Source: Parapristionchus giblindavisi
Lineage: Eukaryota; Nematoda; Chromadorea; Rhabditida; Diplogasteridae
Direction: 5' to 3'
Assembly: GCA_943737045.1 (NCBI GenBank)
Contig: CALSFV010000263.1
Location: forward strand, 509,001-573,000
Length of the DNA: 64,000 nucleotides
Part shown: positions 26,112-35,100 of the stretch, in pieces
Layout of the letters: each line of letters starts with the position of its first letter
How positions within the stretch are numbered: the first letter of the stretch is position 1
The notes under the pieces: model-generated
Seen by the model: the letters and a program-made list of their open reading frames with translations, nothing else
The model's database searches: none
Told to the model about the DNA's origin: nothing
Made by a program: the position numbers and the translations under genes

Positions 26112-29100
26112 TGATAGTTTTCGAAAAAACGAATAAAATGAGTGAATGAGAGGAGAAGATAGTAACGGTAGTTAGTTATCAAATAACTGTCGAAATTAAG
26201 TTCAGTTATCGATTGGTTGAGCTAATTTCGGTTGATTATTGGATTATTATCGATTGGTTACGAGTTATTATCGATTGATTGCATACCCTTCAAGACATTA
26301 CGGTATTCAGGCAATCTACAAGCAGAAGCGCTCGGTAAGCTGTTCCGCACGCTGTATCCTGGTATCAGACGAACTGATGGCAAGAATTCGCCCGAAGATA
26401 CTCAGGTAATCAATCAATACATAATTATTTATTGATTGATTTTATCTAATGAATTGTTGAAATCAGTCAGTTACTCTTCAATCAATGAATCAATAGAAAC
26501 AGCCCGCATAAAAAAGGCGGGACCGGTCGAAAACGGGGAGAATATAAATATATAGTTTTCAGCACAATTTTTTTTTACAATTTTTTTGCGGTCTCGTCTA
26601 ATTTGTCCGGAAGGCATATCCCCTAAAATCATCGGACCACTTTTTTTGAACCGCAATTGACATCCCTTTTTGCAGGGTCTCGGCTTCCTGCGTCTGCACT
26701 CCACCTACCGTCACGACCTCAAGATCTACGCCTCGGACGAGGGACGAGTGCAGACCACCGCAGCTGCCTTCGCTAAGGTGTGCGATCGATTTTTTGCTGT
26801 GATTACGGAATAGAGGCTTACGGTAGTGCGTGTCGTGTTACGGTGCATTCATTCGAATTATTTTCGAATTACAATGATCAAAGAGCGGCATGTTGTATCT
26901 AGGATTACCGTATACGCCTCATCATAGTATCCCTCGGGTTACCGTAGCACCAGGGTGATTTCAGGGTTACGGTATCATCATCACGGTGATTTCAGGGTCT
27001 GCTCGCTCTGGACGGCGATCTGACGCCCATTCTGATGCAGATGGTGAAGTCGGCGAACACGGACGGCCTGCTCGACGATGATTGTCACGCCCGAGACTTC
27101 CAACAGGACCTCAAGAAGTACCTGCATCAGGCACTACAGGTTTGCGCGCCAATTTCAAATTTCAAATTTGAATTTCCCGCCAAATTCAAATTCAAATACC
27201 GTATACTTGCAGGTTGATCGCGACTGGACGCCGGATGACTACGCGGCGCTGAACAGCAACGGGCTGAAGTCGATCAATAACGCGATGGAGTTCATCAAGA
27301 ACCCGAGGAAGATGTGCTTTGAGATCGCGGGTACGGTAACTTTTGGATGTTGTAACGAAGTGGTGGATTACGAGGGTTTATTAGCCGATTGTAGTTTATT
27401 TATTTATTTATTCAAAGAAGTGGCAACATTTGAAACGACAATTAAATAAAATATTAATGTACAGTCTTATGTTATGCAGTTCACAAAAAGTTGGATAGCG
27501 CAACGAAACCTAGTAATACGGTAGTTCAGTCGATCGATTGCAGGCTTCGTGAAGCGGATGGTCGAGGTGATCCAGTGGCACAAGTCGCATCGGCAAAGTG
27601 AGCCGATTGATTATTGATCGATTTTAAATTTTATTATTACCCTTACTTACTTTGCTGTGTTTGTGTTTTTTTAACAATCAAAGATGGAGAAGTCGTCCGT
27701 AAACGTCGTGGCGCCGGTAGGAAAAATGTCAAAAGACAGACTGAAAGTGCTGCATCGAGAACAATCATTGAACTTGGAAATGAGACAGCCTTGAGCGCCT
27801 TTGATCTTTGAATGTAGTTCATTTACATGATCTTTGATCTCCGATCTTAGCCCATGATTTGTTAACTGACTAGCTATGGTATGATCGGCTAACATCGTCA
27901 TAGATCGGCGTAAATACGCTGGCTCATCCTCACCATCAACAATCAGAGAGAACAGTGAGAACTCCAAGATCTGGTCTTCAGACATGAGCCTGTACCTGAA
28001 CGAGTCGTGGGATCTGGCGGAGCGCCGGTGGAGCAAGGAGCTGCGCGAATTCAAGCGCGAGTCCAAGAGTGGCGAGGTCGAGTTTGACATCTCCAAGATC
28101 CCGGACATCTATGATAATATCAAGGTTGGTTCCTACAGTGATATTTGAGTTTCACCGACTGATTTAAAGCATTTCGAGAGGCCAGTGGGTAGTGACTATA
28201 ACGAATATTTGAACATGTCGCATTATAATGATAGATAGTATTATTATGCTCATTTCGCTGTATTGATGTGCAGGAGAAAATCGAGTGTGTTTTTAGCGAT
28301 CGATTAGTTTGAACCACTACAGTAATCTATATTGATTAGTTTGAAACATTACAGTAATCTATATCGATTAGTTTGAACCACTACAGTAATCTATATTGAT
28401 TAGTTTGAATCGCTACAGTAATCTCTCTATCGATCAATTGATTACAGTACGACATGGAGCACAATCCGGACCTGTGCATCTACAAGGAGGAGGACTTCGA
28501 GCGGTTCTATCTCTGTGTCAAGAACATGGCAGATATCGTGGTGCCTCAGGTATACGGTAGTTGACGGTGGATATACGGTAGTTGACGGTGGGTTCACGGA
28601 AGATGGTTGTGTTTTTGGAGCATAATGTAGGCATTTGGGAATAGTGGAAAGAATATTATCACCATCATTCTTTATGGATATTCTTTGACTGCACGTTGAA
28701 ACACGAAGCGTACTGGTTTGATAGAGGGGGATGGAGATAGATAGTTAAAGAAGGGGACCCATGAGTTGGCATGACTGACTCCCGCCACGATAAGCATGCT
28801 GGCTATTGTTTATATTATATGGTAATTGGCGTAAGGGATAATGAGAAAATGAGAGAGAAAGTATGCAAATTCGATGAGCACTCTCTACATGCCTTGAAAG
28901 TTGTACTTTCAATGCTCATAGTGAGCTTCAAACATATCGGGAATCAATATCAGATATGTCTTTCGATTCGTGTGATGAATCTCTATCATACTATCCGAAC
29001 AGTCTTATTACGAAAAAACTCGTGGGTCTCCATCTTTAACAAGGTACAGTTGGATGTTGTTCGGTATATCACTGCAGGACATGACCCTAGTAGACAGTAT

Positions 29101-32021
29101 ATTTATTTGATACCCTCGTGGGAGTTGCAACAGCAAACACAGAAGTGATATGTGAAAAAATAATAGTATTATGTAATAGTACTAGTAACCACAGTATAAC
29201 TAACAGCATCGTTCTTTGTGGATATTCTTTCATTGCACGCTGAAACACGAAGCGTACTGGTCATTGTTGATATAGGGGGATTGAGATAGGATAGTTAAGT
29301 TGGATGTGCGGTAGGTTACGGCAGACCATAACCCTTCAGTTGTACGGTAGTAGGTTACGGTAGACCATATCCTACTTATAACCTCTTCAGGAGTACGGTA
29401 GTTCGTTACGGTAGAGTATTTCTTACATATGACCCTTCAGGAGTACGGTAGTACGTTACGGTAGACCATATCCTACTTCTAACCCCTTCAGGAGTACGGT
29501 ATCGAGAAGGAGAACAAGATCCTGGTGGCTCAGCGCGTGTGCACGCCCCTGCTGAAGAAGATCAGGAACGATCTGCACAGATGCATCCAAAACACTGATG
29601 AGGAGGAGAGTCAGACGAGATTGGATCCAAGGTACGGTAGATTGCGGTGATCTTTGATCTTTAGTCTGTATTACAGTAGTTGACTGTGATCTTTGATCTT
29701 TGATCTGTATTACGGTAGATAGCTTTGATTTTTGATCTTTGAGATGGCTGCCATGATATTTAATCATCGATATAATAAATGGCGATCTTTGATGATTTGA
29801 TATACGGTAGATGCATTTTCTCCGTGATCTTTTGATGTTTGACCCTTTGATCTTGTGACCTCTCGGATCTTTCAGGGCCTCTCAAGGCATCGCCACGCCG
29901 CTTCGTCATGTCCGCACCCGTCTCTACTTCACCTCAGAGTCGCACATTCACACCCTCATGAATCTCATACGATACGGAGGAATTTGCTCGGTATACTGTA
30001 GTTTTGGTAAATTATTGATTGAGTGATGATTTGATCCTTGATTGAGTATCGATTAATTCATTTGAATAGTCATTAAAAATTATCAAAAATTGCTAACAAG
30101 GGAACTCTGTGGTCTCGTTTTGGCCATATGAGATGGCAATATCATGACTAGATTAAATTCTCGATGGTAATTACGAATCTCATTTTTAGGGCTGCCTAGA
30201 CCTCCTGAGTTTCGAGAAAATCGATATTGAAATTCCGAGGGTCAATTCGAAAATTTTCGAGGGGTAGTGCACAAACATTTCGTATATGTTGGTGAACTCC
30301 TCTATCAACCTTCGAAGGCATGACCTGTGTGGTGCAGTGGATAAGGTGTCCGCGTTACCTTTTGACTGTTACTGGTTCGATCCCTCTTGCAGCACTTTTC
30401 TTTTGCTGATTTTTTTTGATGTCAAGATCAAACATTCATGCTTATTTGCCTGGGTAGATCGTTATCGATCGAATTTATTTGCTCATTGATCCTTACTCGC
30501 GCGCTTTTGTGTGTCGTTAAAAGGCTTTTGTGTATCTTATTCAACATATCTCATGACTATCACTCCTTCAATCATCGTTGCTCTTCTGGCAGAAGTCTAC
30601 CCTCCATCGGTAGATCTTTCTGGCGTCACTCGAGAAGATAGGAAGTTTGCTCAAGTCATCATCTCCAAGCTACGAGCTGCATCGGAGGACCAGATATTCT
30701 ACGACGAGGACGAGGAGTTGGACGTAGATGAGGTCGACGATTCAATCTCACGATCCTCTCACGACGTCTCTCAATTCTCTCATTCAACCAGAGGATGTGT
30801 ATTTCTTCAGACCTTTCAAGGCTCTAGTCAGAAGAATAACCTCTCACGCCTATCTCTACGAAGATGGATTCATCGTGTATCAAAGGGACAACATTCTGAA
30901 GGTCGCCTCCCTCTCTCACTTCATCATGGGAGCTTCACGATTCCGGAAGATGATACAGTACTCCTGGTTCGCTGCAGGATACACCGACAGTCACCCTGGA
31001 CAGTTTGACACTCCTGTTCAATACTGCTTCCCATCGGATATCCACACGACCCACTGCCACGACCGCCATTGTTCTTCTTGTTCATTCATTGTGTGTCCAA
31101 GATGTGAGAATCGCTTTTGTTTTGATCATTTTGTTGTTAAAGTTCGCACTTGCTGATAAGATAAAGTGTGTTATCTTTTCTGACTTTCATAATCACATCT
31201 CACGTTTTAATCATTCGATTTTGACATCAACAAAATCAGCAAAAGAAAAAGTGCTGCAAGAGGGATCGAACCAGTAACAGTCAAAAGGTAACGCGGACAC
31301 CTTATCCACTACACCACACAGGTCGTGCCTTCGAAGGTTGATAGAGGAGTTCACCAACTCATACGAAATGTTTGTGCACTACCCCTCGAAAATTTTCGAA
31401 TTGACCCTCGGAATTTCAATATCGATTTTCTCGAAACTCAGGAGGTCTAGGCAGCCCTAAAAATGAGATTCGTAATCACCATCGAGAACTTAATCTAGTC
31501 ATGATATTGCCATCTCATATGGCCAAAACGAGACCACAGAGTTCCCTTGTAAATCTATTTTGAAAGATGCTTGCATAACATGCATCCGTTTTGCGCAGTT
31601 TTTTTTCAAAAATTGCGTGCTATTTTTATTAGTATTTTTAATAATACTAATAATAATAATATCCAGGTCGACGACAAGAAGTGGCAGCGTGCGATGAACT
31701 TCCTCTCGGGCGTCACAGAGTTCAACTACATGACACAGGTACGTTAAGCTCCGCCCCTTCCCCCTGACGACCAAACCCGTCTGGCCTACACCGCGCCGTT
31801 CTCTCAGGTCGTGCTGATGGTCTACGAGGATTCGTCGTCGGAAGCGAAGGGCATGGAGCGCTTCCACATCGAGCTGCTCTTCTCGCCCGGACTGTATCCG
31901 TGCTTCCTGACGGAGAAGGAGAGGATATACGAGAATCGATTTAAGTGGGTTTAATAATAATAATAACAATAATAATAATAACAATAACAATAACAATAAT
32001 AATAATAACAATAACAATAAC

Positions 32022-32105
<84 letters not shown>

Positions 32106-35100
32106 TTTTTAACAAAAGAAAAACTATAATAATCCAAAAACGAGCCAGTGTTTTTTTGTTTCATATAAGTGATATCAACACTGGTCTGACAAGGAGTCGC
32201 ATAGGCCTTAAGTCGGCGAAAAGCGACGGTTCATAGCTTATTAGAAAGCCCTTTCTCTGTAGATTAAGAAGGTGTGCTTAAAAAATCCTGAAGGGCTCTG
32301 TACCCGGAGAAAAAAAATTCAAAGTTTGGGCAATTTTTGTAACGAAATTGTCGTCTAATGGCGATGCAATTGCCGTGCAATAATGTGGTAGTTCTGCTCG
32401 CTACCTCTCCGAGCTAGTGGTGGCGCAGTGGTAAAGATGCCGCGTACAACTTTTGCGCGGCGGGTTCGATCCCCGCCGACGCGACTTGTTTTGCACGATT
32501 TTTACACTTGAATTTTTATGTTTTTAAAAATAATATTCTCCTGCTTTTCTTTTTGGCCGGCTCGATGGAGCTGCATTCGTTGCCCATGCCGAAGCCTATA
32601 TAAAAATATTAGGTATAGGAAATAGCATAAACATTAGCAAAAAAAAGTAGGGAAAAAAGAAGTATCTTGAAAGATTCTGAAGAGTGTTTAGCTAAGGAAT
32701 AAATTGGAGAGGGAAAGAAAGAAGAGTAGATCAGTTTATAGATGTATTGATTGACTTACTCTTTTGTTATTCAAATCTTTGAGTGTTGTTCTTTGTTTTA
32801 TCGAGAGATTTCTAAAATAGTTGAATCTTTCAATCAACACTGACAAACTTTAGGACAGATTGGATGCATGAATATCAGTAAGCACATTGGAAAATTATTT
32901 TTTAAAATATAAAAATTCAAGTGTAAAAATCGTGCAAAATAAGTCGCGCCGGCGGGGATCGAACCCGCCGCGCAAAAGTTGCACGCGGCATCTTTACCAC
33001 TGCGCCACCACTAGCTCGGAGAGGTTGCGAGCAGAGCTACCACATTAATGCACGGCAATTGCATCGCCATTAGACGATAATTTCGTTACAAAAATTGCCC
33101 AAACTTTGAATTTTTATTACTCCGGGTACAGAGCCCTTCAGGATTTTTTAAGCACACCTTCTTAATCTACAGAGAAAGGGCTTTCTAATAAGCTATGAAC
33201 CGTCGCTTTTCGCCGACTTAAGGCCTATGAGACTCCTTGTGAGGTATATGCAATTCGAGTCAGTAAAATGAGTGAACATTGCAATTTATTGGATTAATGG
33301 TTTATAAACAAGGATTAATGGAACGATTTCATATCCCTACAGATCATAGTTCATCTAGACAAGGTGTTTAAATGTGTTTAAAAACTCTAAATACCGATCT
33401 TCAGTGTTCTTTGACTATCTTTGGAAATATTGAGAAATTCGATCTGAAAACTGCGTGAGAGCCTTGTGGTGTTGTCCTTATTTCTGAACTTGATCACTTC
33501 ACGATCGGTCCGATCGGTGTGCTTACCGTAATCCCTTGCAGCAAATCGAACGGCATGACGAAGAGCCAATCGAAGGACCTACCGCACACTAGCAGGGAAC
33601 GAGCGGGAGGCGAGGACAAGGAGAAGGATGAGGTGAGACCACGCCCACTTATCGATCGATAATCGATATAGGCAACCGTAATCTCAAGTGTGCTTATTCC
33701 GTTCAGGAGAAGGAGTCAGGCTCGCTGTCGCCGCCCATTCGTCTATCGTCAACGTCGAAGTCGTCGGCGACCAATTCGACCGACTGCTTGTCGGTTTCGT
33801 CTACCGTAACCCCATCGCCTGCCGTGACCCCGCTAGCGGCATCTCAAAGTATTGATTGATATTTAGTGATTATATTGATTTATTTTGTGAATTTTCCGTG
33901 CGAACAGCTTTTTTGATACGAGATAATGTTCATAATTATCTAGGAAAGTGTTGGTTACTGCGCAAAGAACAGAGATCAAAGATCACCTTACAGTACTTGT
34001 GTCATTCACTGCTCAAAGATCAAAGATCAACTTATAGTACTTGTGCCGTTCAGATGCAGCGTCGGCGTCATCTTCGACCTCGAATCCCTCCACGGTTGTG
34101 CATCATCACGAGTCGGACGAGGAACTCAACGACCATCTCTCAGTCAATCTCGTGGTTCTCGATGAAGTGCACAACAAGCCCTATGGTGGGTGCGGTTACA
34201 GTAACCCGAGAACAAAAGTACAGTAGTCACTATTCGATCGCTCTTGGTTTGATTAACTGGTAATGCCCTGCACACTTTTAGCTCATGGAGCGTAACCTTT
34301 GTCACCGGTCACAGCTGCACCAAAGATTGTGTGATAGAAGAAAAGAATCTATCAATCAATAATGAATCATGGCGCTCATGTGATACTTTACATGAAGTTT
34401 CATATAAACGCCGAAGCCTCACGTTCCAAGCCTTTAAAGGAACTCCTCGGGCTAATTTGGAACTTTGCTTTGATAACGCTCTCTCGTGGACAAAGAGAGC
34501 GAGAGAGTATTGTCAGAGCGGAGAGCTTCAAATTAGCTCGGGGGTGTGTCTTTAACGTGAGCAAACGAGCAGTCCGTTGACAAAGATTACGCTCCCTTGA
34601 ATGAGCCCCATGTGTCGTCACCGTTTAACAGAGTATGAACAACGTAGAGTGGTGACAGTAACCATACACACAAACAAACCTGTGGCATGCAGTGGGCTAA
34701 TCAACACCAATCGATAATCAATCACCATATCAATAATCAATCCATTAATCAATCGATAATCCCGTATTTCAGAAACAGATCAGCCGAAGCGCGCGCGTCA
34801 CGCCAGTGGCGGCACGGAGAAGGCGAGCGAGGAGGGCGACGCACCACGCGATATCATCATGAAGAAGTCGAGCGTCGCGCCTCTGGCCGCTGGCGTCCTG
34901 GTGGCGCCAGACGCTCTGGCGTCGCCGATGATCAGTCCTGGACTGGCGCGAGTGGCCGGAATGGAGGTGGTCGATCATCAGGCCACGGTTGGGAGTGGCC
35001 GTGGCAAGTGGGTCAATGAACTACTGGAGGAGACGAAGAAGGCGATGGAACAGCAGAGGAAGGGCGAGCGGGAAGGCACGATACATGAGGAAGAAGAGAA

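Larger units (their letters stand above)
30097..31549. mobile_element. TIR transposon E2 with tRNA-like arms and internal protein remnant
   Basis: Inverted repeats of about 330 bp begin CAAGGGAACTCTGTGGTCTC, with a flanking TAA duplication (30,094-30,096 and 31,550-31,552). Arm layout is as in E1: outer unique block, GAGAAAATCGATATTGAAATT, tRNA-like block, CACTTTTCTTTTGCTGATTT. Lies in PPIP5K intron 28. Unlike E1 and E3 it has a central coding-like segment (about 30,541-31,156). Confidence 0.87.
19147..31944 (+). other. PPIP5K: PPIP5K histidine-acid-phosphatase-like domain exons 13-30
   Basis: Residues about 405-1055. RHGDRTP at 428-434 carries the catalytic His429 motif of branch-2 histidine phosphatases. 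[20 protein letters not shown] follows at 658-677, then [47 protein letters not shown] and [14 protein letters not shown]. All match the animal PPIP5K phosphatase domain, which removes the 1-position beta-phosphate. Exon 19 inserts a Gly/Ser/Pro-rich linker between the VLEMYGHFSG segment and [10 protein letters not shown], at the place where other animals also have a variable linker. Confidence 0.92.
32190..33239. mobile_element. TIR transposon E3 with tRNA-like sequence in each arm (non-autonomous)
   Basis: Inverted repeats of about 340 bp begin CAAGGAGTCGCATAGGCC, with a flanking TGA duplication (32,187-32,189 and 33,240-33,242). Arm sequence differs from E1 and E2, yet the plan is the same: CAAGG terminus, then about 210 bp, then a tRNA-like block pointing inward, then an AT-rich centre. 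Lies in PPIP5K intron 30. No coding sequence inside. Confidence 0.87.

Noticed and set aside
27671..28108. 145-codon minus-strand frame
   Set aside because: It is the antisense shadow of PPIP5K exon 25.
28771..29148. 125-codon protein within PPIP5K intron 26
   Set aside because: It lies across a TTAA MITE, and the second MITE copy does not keep the frame.
31499..32164. 221-codon minus-strand poly-Leu protein
   Set aside because: It is the antisense of PPIP5K exons 29-30 plus a TAA microsatellite.
32412..33016. A pair of functional tRNA genes in E3
   Set aside because: A and B boxes and T arm are good, but the acceptor stem cannot pair and the anticodon loop is not normal.
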